Shown in pieces: positions 44,786 through 53,300 of a stretch of DNA of 64,000 nucleotides; the stretch's first letter is position 1; each line of letters begins with the position of its first letter. Origin of the DNA: Pantoea eucalypti (GTDB lineage Bacteria; Pseudomonadota; Gammaproteobacteria; Enterobacterales; Enterobacteriaceae). The notes under the pieces are model-generated. The model saw nothing but the letters and a program-made list of their open reading frames with translations. It was not told where the DNA came from and did no database searches. Position numbers and translations under genes: made by a program. The DNA lies in the NCBI RefSeq assembly GCF_009646115.1, contig NZ_CP045720.1:310001-374000 (forward strand). Reading direction: 5' to 3'.

Positions 44786-46153
44786 TTACGATTCACATAT
44801 CGCCACTTTGATCGCCAGACCGCCGCGGGCGGTTTCACGGTATTTGGCGTTCATGTCTTTGCCGGTTTCAAACATGGTTTCGATAATCTTATCCAGTGAC
44901 ACTTTGGGATCGCTGGTGCGGTACATCGCCATACTGGTTGAGTTAATGGCTTTGACGGCAGCAATCGCATTCCGCTCAATACAGGGCACCTGGACCTGAC
45001 CCGCTACGGGATCGCAGGTCAGACCAAGATTATGCTCCATGCCAATTTCAGCGGCGATGCAGACTTTCTCCGCATCGGCCCCCAGCAGTTCAGCCAGTCC
45101 CGCCGCCGCCATGGAACAGGCCACGCCGACCTCTCCCTGACAGCCGACTTCAGCGCCAGAAATCGACGCATTCATCTTATAAAGAATGCCGATTGCGCCT
45201 GCTGTGAGGAAATAGCGCATATAGAGTTCAGGCGTTACCGGCTTGATGAAGCGATCATAATAAGTCAGTACCGCCGGAATAATCCCGCATGCGCCATTGG
45301 TGGGTGCGGTGACCACACGTCCTCCAGCGGCATTCTCTTCACTCACTGCCATCGCGAACATATTCACCCAATCCATGGCACTCAGGGGATTAATGGACTG
45401 GCTCAGTGGCGCCAGGATGCGATGCAGGGAAGAAGCCCGCCGTGGCACCTTCAGCGGACCGGGTAAGACGCCCTCAGTGCTGATGCCACGTGTTATCGCA
45501 TTGCGCATGGTTTGCCACAGTTGTGCCATGTTCTCTTCGACCTCACGGCGACCATGACGCGCTATCTCGTTCTTCATCATGACGGCCGAAACCGAAAGGT
45601 TATTGCTATGGCAATGTGCCAGCAGGTTACGGGCGGAATAGAAGGGGAAGGGAATATCGATTTCGCTATCCAGGCTTTTACCAAAATCGTCTTCGGTGAC
45701 AATAAAGCCGCCTCCGACAGAATAATAGGTCTGGGTGTAAACGCTTTTTCCATCACAAAAGGCGGTTATGCTCATGCCATTTTCATGTAACGGCAGAAAC
45801 TCGCTGTGAAAGCGTATGCACTCTGCCACCGGGAAGGCAATCTCCCGGTGCCCTTCTTCGATACGTAACTGTTGCTGCGTATTCACATCGCGAATGATGG
45901 CGGGGATCTGATCGATATTTACCGTGTCAGGCAGATAACCACTCAGGCCGAGAATAATCGCAATATCTGTATGGTGGCCTTTTCCCGTCAGGGAAAGAGA
46001 GCCATAAATATCCACGACCAGCCGGCTCACACTATCCAGCAGGCCTTTTTCCTTTAGCGTATCAACAAAATGTTTACCCGCTTTCATGGGGCCCACCGTA
46101 TGCGAACTGGATGGCCCGATGCTGATTTTAAAAATATCGAAAACGCTAATCAT
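44786..46153 (-). CDS. sdaB: L-serine dehydratase (iron-sulfur type), SdaB-like
   Basis: This enzyme deaminates L-serine to pyruvate and ammonia with a [4Fe-4S] cluster. The 455-residue single-chain protein has the same length as E. coli SdaB. It shows the N-terminal [43 protein letters not shown], and the cluster cysteine regions [13 protein letters not shown] and [16 protein letters not shown]. It lies 60 bp downstream of sdaC on the same strand, the E. coli sdaCB arrangement, although in E. coli that operon is elsewhere. Confidence 0.93.
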   Translation of the reverse strand: MISVFDIFKISIGPSSSHTVGPMKAGKHFVDTLKEKGLLDSVSRLVVDIYGSLSLTGKGHHTDIAIILGLSGYLPDTVNIDQIPAIIRDVNTQQQLRIEEGHREIAFPVAECIRFHSEFLPLHENGMSITAFCDGKSVYTQTYYSVGGGFIVTEDDFGKSLDSEIDIPFPFYSARNLLAHCHSNNLSVSAVMMKNEIARHGRREVEENMAQLWQTMRNAITRGISTEGVLPGPLKVPRRASSLHRILAPLSQSINPLSAMDWVNMFAMAVSEENAAGGRVVTAPTNGACGIIPAVLTYYDRFIKPVTPELYMRYFLTAGAIGILYKMNASISGAEVGCQGEVGVACSMAAAGLAELLGADAEKVCIAAEIGMEHNLGLTCDPVAGQVQVPCIERNAIAAVKAINSTSMAMYRTSDPKVSLDKIIETMFETGKDMNAKYRETARGGLAIKVAICES

Positions 46154-46213
46154 GATTCACCCATGCGGATTGCAATATGAAAGAGGCGCTGACCAGTATG
46201 GCAAGCGACGGCA

Positions 46214-47497
46214 TCAGTTAAGTAAAGAAAAGGCGATGGCGGAGATAGCAATCAGGCCAATGATGACGACGAAAAGATTGCTCAAATGACCGCTATATTT
46301 ACGCATCGCCGGGACTTTATTAATGGCGTACATCGGCATCAGGAACAGGATCATGGCGATAACCGGTCCGCCCAGGGTTTCAATCATGCCCAGAATGCTG
46401 GGGTTTAGGGTGGCGACAATCCAGGTGGTGATCAGCATAAAAAGGGCGGTGATGCGGTTCAGTTTATTGATTTCTATCGACTTGCCTTTGCTGCGAAGCG
46501 ATTTGATCACCATGCCATTGAAACCTTCACGCGCCCCCAGATAGTGGCCGAGAAAAGATTTGGTGATCGCGATAATTGCGATGATGGGGGCCATCCAGGC
46601 AATTAACGGCGCGTTAAAATGGTTAGCGAGGTAGGAAAGGATAGAAATATTCTGCGCCTTTGCCTCCGCCAGGTGTTCCGGAGAGAGACTCAGCACACAA
46701 CTGAAAACGAAAAACATGACGGTGAGCACCATCATGATATGAGCACAGGCCAGAATGCGTGAACATTTTGACGCCGCCTGATCGCCGTACTCCTGACGCT
46801 TGGCTACTGCAAATGATGAAATAATGGGAGAATGATTAAAGGAGAAGACCATGACGGGAATAGCCAGCCATAGTGTGAGCCATAATCCGCTACCGGTCGT
46901 TTCAGAACCCCTCATTGAGAGCGTATCCAGAATAGCGCCGTTCCATTGTGGAATCAGATACAGCGCGAGCAGCATCAGTGCGGCCACGAACGGAAACACC
47001 AGAATACTCATCGCCTTCACGATAGCTTTTTCGCCGAAGCGTACGATAGCCATCATGCCGACAATAAGAATGAAAGCCAGTACCGCACGCGGCGGCGATA
47101 TCAGATGAAGCTGGTGAGTGAGAAAACTGTCGACGGTGTTGGTAATCGCGACGCTATACACCAGCAGGATAGGGTATATAGCAAAAAAGTAGAGCAGAGT
47201 GATGAGTTTTCCCGCGCCGATACCAAAATGTTCTTCCACCACTTCAGTAATATCTCCCCCCGGATTTTTGCCGGAAAGAACAAAACGGGTGAGCCCGCGA
47301 TGGGCAAAGAATGTCATCGGAAAAGCCAGCACAGCCATAATGATTAACGGCAGCAAACCGCCAGTGCCTGCATTTATCGGCAAAAACAAAACGCCAGCAC
47401 CAATTGCAGTTCCATATAATCCCAGCATCCAGACGGTATCACTTCTTCTCCAGCGTGGCGTTTCATCTGATATCAGCGTATTTTGAACGGCATCCAT
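46214..47497 (-). CDS. sdaC: Serine:proton symporter SdaC
   Basis: SdaC imports L-serine with protons. The 427-residue protein of the HAAAP family has about eleven membrane segments. It is very similar to E. coli SdaC, for example WMLGLYGTAIGAGVLFLPIN, FGIGAGKLITLLYFFAIYP and SFNHSPIISSFAVAKRQEYG. The start has AGGAG at good distance. It is the first gene of sdaCB and supplies the dehydratase with substrate. Confidence 0.95.
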   Translation of the reverse strand: MDAVQNTLISDETPRWRRSDTVWMLGLYGTAIGAGVLFLPINAGTGGLLPLIIMAVLAFPMTFFAHRGLTRFVLSGKNPGGDITEVVEEHFGIGAGKLITLLYFFAIYPILLVYSVAITNTVDSFLTHQLHLISPPRAVLAFILIVGMMAIVRFGEKAIVKAMSILVFPFVAALMLLALYLIPQWNGAILDTLSMRGSETTGSGLWLTLWLAIPVMVFSFNHSPIISSFAVAKRQEYGDQAASKCSRILACAHIMMVLTVMFFVFSCVLSLSPEHLAEAKAQNISILSYLANHFNAPLIAWMAPIIAIIAITKSFLGHYLGAREGFNGMVIKSLRSKGKSIEINKLNRITALFMLITTWIVATLNPSILGMIETLGGPVIAMILFLMPMYAINKVPAMRKYSGHLSNLFVVIIGLIAISAIAFSLLN

Positions 47498-47995
47498 AAT
47501 CGGGCTCCTGATAATAATTTAAAATAAAATGAATCGGAGGGTGTTTAAAACGAAAGGTTTTTATTTATCGGCTATTTTAGTGGGATTTATGAAGGTGGGT
47601 TATTTACGGCGATCACATTCTTTAATTTACAGGTGAAGTTTTAAAGCATCAAAAGTAATACCTTATTGACTCTATTTTTTAAGGTATCATTTTTAATGCG
47701 TTAATCACGTTGTGTGTGTCAAATCCAGAGGCTAAATTAGCCTGGGATGATGACACGGAAAATAAAGTAACCGCGGATTATCCGGCTTTCATTATTTTAC
47801 GGGTTTATCAGATTAACCTTTATTTCAGGCTTTCCCTTAATATCTTTCATTCCTGCATCACCTCCTTTTCCTTCGATCTGTTTCAGTGAGAAGCCCGATT
47901 TTGTTCAACGAATTTGAACAGAGAAGTGAAGTTTTTCAGCTATCAATCATACCGCCTCGGGAACACACTATAAAAAACATTGAGGAGAATTAAAC
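47498..47995. other. Divergent control region sdaC / yhhW
   Basis: This AT-rich 498-bp region contains an inverted repeat at 47658-47687 (arms ATACCTTA and TAAGGTAT, 14-base centre) and a second dyad near yhhW, listed separately. I see no gene. A GATCACATTC half-site near 47610 hints at CRP but its partner half is poor. Confidence 0.5.
47902..47920. promoter_or_regulatory. Inverted repeat upstream of yhhW
   Basis: Perfect 7-bp arms TGTTCAA and TTGAACA flank a 5-bp centre about 75 bp before the yhhW start. The size and symmetry are those of a dimeric repressor site. The regulator is not known; none of the regulators in this window is an obvious match. Confidence 0.6.
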
Positions 47996-48691
47996 ATGAT
48001 CTATGTACGCAAAGCTGAAGAACGCGGTCACGCAAACCATGGCTGGCTGGATAGCTGGCATACCTTCTCTTTCGCCAGCTATCACGATGCGAACTTCATG
48101 GGTTTCTCCGCGCTGCGTGTCATCAATGAAGATGTGATCGATGGTGGTCAGGGGTTTGGCACCCATCCTCATAAAGATATGGAAATCCTGACCTACGTGC
48201 TTTCCGGTACCGTTGAGCATCAGGACAGCATGGGTAACAAAGAGCAGATCCCGGCAGGGGAGTTCCAGATCATGAGCGCCGGCACGGGTGTACGTCACTC
48301 TGAGTACAACGCCAGTGAAAGCGAGCCATTGCACCTTTATCAGATCTGGATCATTCCTGAGCGTACCGGCATTGAGCCACGCTACGATCAGCGCCGCTTC
48401 CCGGATGTTACAGGGCGTCAGCTGGTGTTAAGCCCGGATGCCCGTGAAGGGTCGCTGAAAGTTTATCAGGACATGACCTTATCGCGCTGGGTACTGGCTG
48501 CTGGTGAGCAGGACAATGTCGCCGTTGAGGCAGGACGTCGTATCTGGATTCAGGTGGTCAAAGGCAATGTGACTGTTAACGGTAACGCGGTGACAACCAG
48601 TGACGCCCTGGCGATCTGGGACGAAAGCGCGCTGACGATTGAAGCCAGCACGGCTGCAGAAGTCCTGCTGTTTGATCTGCCACCGGTCTAA
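47996..48691 (+). CDS. yhhW: Pirin-like quercetin 2,3-dioxygenase family protein YhhW
   Basis: YhhW is a 231-residue bicupin of the pirin family; the E. coli protein cleaves quercetin in vitro but its natural role is open. The metal-binding histidine region FGTHPHKDMEILTYVLSG and the HQDSMGNKEQI segment are present. Length equals E. coli YhhW. A GAGGAG ribosome site supports the start. It precedes gntR on the same strand, as in E. coli. Confidence 0.94.
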   Translation: MIYVRKAEERGHANHGWLDSWHTFSFASYHDANFMGFSALRVINEDVIDGGQGFGTHPHKDMEILTYVLSGTVEHQDSMGNKEQIPAGEFQIMSAGTGVRHSEYNASESEPLHLYQIWIIPERTGIEPRYDQRRFPDVTGRQLVLSPDAREGSLKVYQDMTLSRWVLAAGEQDNVAVEAGRRIWIQVVKGNVTVNGNAVTTSDALAIWDESALTIEASTAAEVLLFDLPPV

Positions 48692-48793
48692 GCAGATTAC
48701 GGGCGCGCATCATCGCGCCCGGTTGGCAATTTTGTGACAGAAAAGTGATAGACTCATCGTACTTTAGCTTTCAGGGCGATCCCAGGCGCTACG

Positions 48794-49789
48794 ATGAAGA
48801 AGAAAAGACCGGTATTACAGGATGTTGCCGATCGCGTCGGCATTACTAAAATGACCGTCAGCCGTTACCTGCGTAATCCTGAGCAGGTCTCTGTTGCCCT
48901 GCGGGACAAGATTGCAGTGGCACTGGATGAGCTGGGTTATATCCCCAATCGCGCCCCCGATATGCTTTCTAACGCCACCAGTCGCGCCATTGGCGTGCTG
49001 CTGCCGTCACTCACCAACCAGGTTTTCGCCGACGTATTGCGCGGCATTGAAGCCGTCACCGACGAAGCGAACTATCAGACGCTGGTCGCCCACTTTGGTT
49101 ACAACCCGCAAAAAGAGGAGCGGCAACTGCGCTCGCTGCTGGGCTGGAACATCGATGGCGTGATTCTCACCGAACGTACCCATACGCCAGGCACGCTGCG
49201 CATGCTGGAAGTGGCCGGTATTCCGGTGATAGAGATGATGGACAGCGTCACACCCTGCCTGGATATGGCCGTCGGCTTTGATAACGTTGAAGCAGCCCGG
49301 CAGATGACGCGGACTATCCTGAGTAAAGGCCATCGTCACACTGTCTACCTCGGCGCACGCCTTGATGAACGTACGTTGCAGAAGCAGCAGGGTTATGAAA
49401 TCGCCATGCGCGAAGCGGGACTGACGCCACGCAGCGTGATGATGGAAGAGGCTTCTTCATTCAGCGCCGGTGGCGATCTGCTGCGTGAGGCGCAGCGTCT
49501 TTATCCTGAAACGGATAGCCTGTTCTGTACCAATGACGATCTGGCGGTCGGGGCGATGTTTGAGTGCCAGCGGCAGGGATTACAGGTGCCCTCGCAGATG
49601 GCCATTGCCGGTTTCCACGGCCATGACATCAGCCAGGTGGTGACGCCACAACTGGCGACCGTGCTCACGCCACGTGACCGCATGGGGCGTGAAGCGGCGA
49701 CGCGGCTACTGGCGCGCATTGCCGGTGAAAGCAGCGATAATCGGCTGCTGGATGTCGGTTTTGAAATCAGTGAAGGTGGCAGCATCTGA
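48794..49789 (+). CDS. gntR: Gluconate operon repressor GntR
   Basis: GntR is the LacI-family repressor of gluconate uptake and phosphorylation. The 331-residue protein has the N-terminal helix-turn-helix VLQDVADRVGITKMTVSRYL and a sugar-binding periplasmic-protein-like core, with the same length as E. coli GntR. It lies upstream of gntK/gntU, with a GntR-type operator between them. The regulator releases DNA when gluconate is bound (family knowledge). Confidence 0.95.
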   Translation: MKKKRPVLQDVADRVGITKMTVSRYLRNPEQVSVALRDKIAVALDELGYIPNRAPDMLSNATSRAIGVLLPSLTNQVFADVLRGIEAVTDEANYQTLVAHFGYNPQKEERQLRSLLGWNIDGVILTERTHTPGTLRMLEVAGIPVIEMMDSVTPCLDMAVGFDNVEAARQMTRTILSKGHRHTVYLGARLDERTLQKQQGYEIAMREAGLTPRSVMMEEASSFSAGGDLLREAQRLYPETDSLFCTNDDLAVGAMFECQRQGLQVPSQMAIAGFHGHDISQVVTPQLATVLTPRDRMGREAATRLLARIAGESSDNRLLDVGFEISEGGSI

Positions 49790-49801
49790 TTGTGGCGTTT
49801 T

Positions 49802-49817
49802 TATGAGTCAGCTCACA
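49802..49817. promoter_or_regulatory. Candidate CRP site upstream of gntK
   Basis: TATGA, 6 bp, TCACA agrees with the CRP consensus halves at 9 of 10 positions. It lies about 70 bp upstream of the GntR operator, the usual order in gnt promoters. Confidence 0.5.
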
Positions 49818-49883
49818 CTTTCATGCTTTTCCTGGTAAAAAGGTTGCCAGGCTGTTAACCGGCCAGGAGAATGAGAAACGACA

Positions 49884-49899
49884 TTGTTATCGGTAACAT
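49884..49899. promoter_or_regulatory. GntR operator upstream of gntK
   Basis: The 16-mer TTGTTATCGGTAACAT is the reverse of ATGTTACCGATAACAA, one base off the E. coli GntR operator as I recall it. It lies 31 bp before the gntK start. Confidence 0.8.
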
Positions 49900-49929
49900 T
49901 GGCAAATTCTCACCTGCCGGAGCAGAAAA

Positions 49930-50466
49930 ATGACAACGCAATCCCCGTCACATCACGTCTTCATCCTGATGGGCGTTTCAGGCAGCGGAAAGTCTGCCGT
50001 CGCCAACCAGGTTTCTCACCAGCTCAACACGGCCTTTCTTGACGGTGATTTTCTCCACCCGCGTGCCAACATCCTGAAAATGGCCGATGGTCATCCACTG
50101 GATGACAGCGATCGTCAGCCGTGGTTACAGGCGCTGAACGATGCCGCGTTTGCCATGCAGCGCACCCAGGCGATCTCTATCATTGTCTGTTCAGCCCTGA
50201 AGAAAAGTTATCGCGACATTCTGCGTCAGGGAAATGACAACCTGCGTTTTGTTTACCTGAAAGGCGATTTCGACACTATCGAAGCCCGTCTGAAAGCGCG
50301 TAAAGGCCACTTCTTCAAGCCGCAGATGCTGGTAACTCAGTTTGCCACGCTGGAAGAGCCAGGCAGCGATGAGTCGGATGTACTGGTGGTGGATATCGCG
50401 CATTCACTGGACGATGTGGTGGCAGCTACGGTTGCCACTATCCAGGACGCTATCAGCCAGGGTTAG
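49930..50466 (+). CDS. gntK: Gluconate kinase GntK
   Basis: GntK phosphorylates D-gluconate to 6-phosphogluconate for the Entner-Doudoroff and pentose phosphate pathways. The 178-residue protein has the P-loop GVSGSGKSAVAN near the N-terminus, FLDGDFLHPRANILKM and CSALKKSYRDILR. The frame ends 2 bp before gntU starts, so the two form an operon. Confidence 0.95.
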   Translation: MTTQSPSHHVFILMGVSGSGKSAVANQVSHQLNTAFLDGDFLHPRANILKMADGHPLDDSDRQPWLQALNDAAFAMQRTQAISIIVCSALKKSYRDILRQGNDNLRFVYLKGDFDTIEARLKARKGHFFKPQMLVTQFATLEEPGSDESDVLVVDIAHSLDDVVAATVATIQDAISQG

Positions 50467-50468
50467 AG

Positions 50469-51809
50469 ATGAATACCGCAACACTCGTTTTGACCGCAGC
50501 AGGCTCTGTCCTGCTGCTGCTTTTTCTGGTGATGAAGGCGCGCATGCACGCTTTTGTCGCGCTGATGTTAGTCTCCATTGGTGCCGGACTTTTCTCCGGC
50601 ATGCCACTCAACAAAATCGCGGAAACCATGCAAAAGGGGATGGGCGGCACGCTCGGTTTCCTTGCCATTGTGGTTGCGCTGGGCGCGATGTTCGGCAAAA
50701 TCCTGCATGAAACCGGCGCCGTCGATCAGATTGCTATCCGGATGCTGAAAACCTTTGGTCAGAGTCGTGCCCATTATGCGATGGGCATTGCCGGTCTGAT
50801 CTGCGCGCTGCCGCTCTTCTTTGAAGTTGCCGTGGTGCTGCTGATCAGCATCGCGTTTGCGGTGGCGCGGCGTACCGGCGGCAATCTGGTGAAACTGGTG
50901 ATCCCGCTGTTTGCGGGCGTTGCGGCGTCGGCGGCCTTCCTGCTGCCCGGACCGGCCCCGATGCTGCTGGCCTCGCAGATGCACGCGGACTTTGGCTGGA
51001 TGATCCTGCTGGGTCTGTGTGCGGCGATTCCCGGCATGCTGATTGCCGGGCCACTGTTTGGCAACTTTATCGGCAACCACGTCACGTTCAGCGCGCCGCC
51101 GGAAGATCATCAGCCGGATGTCGATGAGAGCAAGCTGCCGTCATTTGGTTTCAGCCTCTCACTGATCCTCTTCCCGCTGGTGCTGGTTGGCCTGAAAACC
51201 ATCGGCGCACGCTTCACAACCGAAGGCACCACGCTGTATGAATGGCTGGAATTTATCGGCCATCCTTTCACTGCGATCCTGCTGGCGCTGCTGGTGGCGA
51301 TTTATGGCCTGGCTTACCGTCAGGGTATGGATAAAGAGCGGGTGATGCAGGTGTGTGGCAGCGCGCTGCAACCGGCCGGGATTATCCTGCTGGTGATTGG
51401 CGCGGGCGGTGTGTTTAAGCAGGTACTGGTGGATTCTGGCGTCGGTCCGGTGCTGGGCAATGCGCTGACCGGCGCAGGACTGCCGATTGCGCTGGCCTGC
51501 TTTATCCTGTCGGGCGCGGTGCGGGTTATTCAGGGGTCGGCGACGGTCGCCTGTCTGACCACCGTCGGGCTAATCATGCCGGTGATTGAACCGCTGCACT
51601 ACAGCGGTGCTCAGCTGGCAGCGCTGTCGATCTGCATCGGCGGTGGCTCAATCATTATCAGCCATGTGAACGATGCCGGCTTCTGGCTGTTTGGCCGCTT
51701 CACCGGGGCCAGCGAAGCGGAAACGCTGAAGACCTGGACGCTGATGGAGACCATTCTTGGCACTGTTGGCGCGGTGGTCGGGATGATTGCTTTCGAACTG
51801 CTTTCCTGA
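50469..51809 (+). CDS. gntU: Low-affinity gluconate transporter GntU
   Basis: GntU is a gluconate:proton symporter of the GntP family. The 446-residue protein has about twelve membrane segments and is close to E. coli GntU throughout, for example VMKARMHAFVALMLVSIGAG, GAMFGKILHETGAVDQIA and VSHVNDAGFWLFG-like ISHVNDAGFWLFGRF. The gene follows gntK by 2 bp. Confidence 0.96.
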   Translation: MNTATLVLTAAGSVLLLLFLVMKARMHAFVALMLVSIGAGLFSGMPLNKIAETMQKGMGGTLGFLAIVVALGAMFGKILHETGAVDQIAIRMLKTFGQSRAHYAMGIAGLICALPLFFEVAVVLLISIAFAVARRTGGNLVKLVIPLFAGVAASAAFLLPGPAPMLLASQMHADFGWMILLGLCAAIPGMLIAGPLFGNFIGNHVTFSAPPEDHQPDVDESKLPSFGFSLSLILFPLVLVGLKTIGARFTTEGTTLYEWLEFIGHPFTAILLALLVAIYGLAYRQGMDKERVMQVCGSALQPAGIILLVIGAGGVFKQVLVDSGVGPVLGNALTGAGLPIALACFILSGAVRVIQGSATVACLTTVGLIMPVIEPLHYSGAQLAALSICIGGGSIIISHVNDAGFWLFGRFTGASEAETLKTWTLMETILGTVGAVVGMIAFELLS

Positions 51810-51814
51810 CCAAC

Positions 51815-51844
51815 CTGACGGGCTAACTGCCCGTCAGTTTTTTT
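51815..51844 (+). terminator. Intrinsic terminator of gntKU
   Basis: Perfect 9-bp arms CTGACGGGC and GCCCGTCAG with a 5-base loop are followed by seven T. The stop codon of the convergent DUF805 gene lies inside the stem. Confidence 0.9.
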
Positions 51845-52157
51845 CCCGCGAGCGGGGGAAGAGTAAAAAAGGGAACAGCAGATAAGGCGCTACTACCAAA
51901 AGGACAATGACGCCGGATGAATAGCCAGCGTCATTTATTCTTCTCACCCCGCAGGAAAAAACAGGCAAAATAAACAGCAGCAGCGCGATTAAGCCAATTT
52001 CATGCAATGGCCCGGTAAACCATTGCAGATAACTGCAGAACCAGGCCAGCTGGAACAGCAGGAAAATAAAATAGCTCGTCCTGCCTTCACGCCCTTGATA
52101 ATTAAAGGTGCGCAAAAAACAGCTTTTGATGATCTGCAGCAGACTGTTCATGCCCAT
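51834..52157 (-). CDS. DUF805 family membrane protein
   Basis: This 107-residue protein has the DUF805 signature: an N-terminal CFLRTFNYQGREGRTSYFIF, then GVRRINDAGYSSG and about three hydrophobic segments. Relatives in E. coli are YhaH and YhaI; function is unknown. The start may be MGMNSLL (52157) or the Met two codons later (52151). The second overlaps the stop codon of the small membrane gene upstream in the arrangement ATGA, which points to translational coupling. Confidence 0.82.
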   Translation of the reverse strand: MGMNSLLQIIKSCFLRTFNYQGREGRTSYFIFLLFQLAWFCSYLQWFTGPLHEIGLIALLLFILPVFSCGVRRINDAGYSSGVIVLLVVAPYLLFPFLLFPRSREKN

Positions 52158-52309
52158 TTTCTTCTTATCAGAGCAAAAAGAACCAGCGTGATGGCGGCGG
52201 CAGATAAGTAAACCCAGGCAAAATCAGTAACGTCAACCTGCATCAGCTGCGCGTCATTCAGCGCCGCTTTCTGGCCCGGGAAGGATAGTACGGTCAGGCC
52301 CAACCTCAT
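52148..52309 (-). CDS. Small single-span membrane protein (53 residues)
   Basis: The frame reads MRLGLTVLSFPGQKAALND, then AQLMQVDVTDFAWVYLSAAA and ITLVLFALIRRKWA. A clear C-terminal membrane segment (about residues 30-48) is followed by a basic end, so the C-terminus is probably cytoplasmic. A GGGGGA sequence lies about 8 bases before the ATG, and a stop codon just upstream limits the frame. Its stop overlaps the DUF805 start codons by up to 10 bp, which supports a real coupled gene. I do not recognise a family. Confidence 0.55.
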   Translation of the reverse strand: MRLGLTVLSFPGQKAALNDAQLMQVDVTDFAWVYLSAAAITLVLFALIRRKWA

Positions 52310-52489
52310 TACATTTCCCCCGCGTTTTCAGACGCTGCATCTAATTTTCGATACTGCCTGCCATGGATATCTCTTTTTGCGGCATTATATAAATATTATT
52401 ATTCATTTCAATGCCGTAACGTTGTGATAAGCCGGCTGAATGAAGGCGGCAGCCTGCTCGCCTGCCAGGATAAAAGGACACAGGTGCGC

Positions 52490-53083
52490 TTACAACTTCA
52501 GATAAGCCCGAATGCCATCCAGGAACATCTGGGTGGCCAGCATAATCAGTATCAATCCCATCAGCCGCTCCAGCGCATTCACGCCTTTATCACCCAGCAG
52601 ACGCAGGAACAGTCCTGACATCAGCAGAATGCCGACCGTCACGCCCCAGGCGATCAACAGCGCACCGACCAGATGCGACATCTGATGTGGATACTGATGC
52701 GATAGCAGCATCAGCGTTGCCAGCAGCGATGGCCCGGCGACCAGCGGAATCGCCAGCGGTACCAGGAATGGCTCTTCACCCGCCGGTAAGCCTGAACTGC
52801 TGCTTTCCGCCGACGGAAAAATCATTTTGATGGCGATCAGAAACAGAATGATCCCGCCAGAAATCGATACCGTTTCGGTGCGCAGATTTAAAAATGCCAG
52901 AATGCGTTCGCCGGTAAACAGGAACAGCAGCATGATGATCAGGGCAATCAGCATTTCACGGATTAGCACAACCCGCCGCCTTTTCGGCTCCAGATGCTTT
53001 AAAACCGACATAAAAATCGGCAGATTGCCCAGCGGATCCATAATTAACAACAATAATATTGTCGCCGAAATCATTTCAGTCAT
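52490..53083 (-). CDS. yhgN: MarC/UPF0056 family membrane protein YhgN
   Basis: YhgN is a 197-residue inner-membrane protein of the MarC family with six predicted segments. It shows ATILLLLIMDPLGNLPIFMS, ISGGIILFLIAIKMIFP and LIMLATQMFLDGIRAYL. Function is unsettled. The length equals E. coli YhgN. It is divergent from asd, as in E. coli. Confidence 0.93.
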   Translation of the reverse strand: MTEMISATILLLLIMDPLGNLPIFMSVLKHLEPKRRRVVLIREMLIALIIMLLFLFTGERILAFLNLRTETVSISGGIILFLIAIKMIFPSAESSSSGLPAGEEPFLVPLAIPLVAGPSLLATLMLLSHQYPHQMSHLVGALLIAWGVTVGILLMSGLFLRLLGDKGVNALERLMGLILIMLATQMFLDGIRAYLKL

Positions 53084-53224
53084 CGGTTTTACGCCATGTT
53101 GTTCGCGAAAAAGCAGAGTTATTAGTTACGCTGCTGAAAAAGTTAGCGTAATCGAATTAATTCACTTGCTACCCGGCCTGCATTTTGTAGAGTGAGGGGA
53201 CACAGGTAAATCTTATTATTACGC

Positions 53225-53253
53225 AGAGCGGCGTGAAAATAGCACGCCGCTCT
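53225..53253 (+). promoter_or_regulatory. Stable hairpin in the asd leader
   Basis: Perfect 11-bp arms AGAGCGGCGTG and CACGCCGCTCT with a 7-base loop end 47 bp before the asd start. There is no T-run, so it is not a standard terminator. A leader control or mRNA-stability role is possible. Confidence 0.5.
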
Positions 53254-53300
53254 CTCCTCTGAAATGAAAAGCAGGTGTAACTGCCTTAGACGGACACGAC

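Noticed and set aside
47605..47620. CRP site in the sdaC/yhhW region
   Set aside because: One half (TCACA) is good but the other half matches at only two of five positions.
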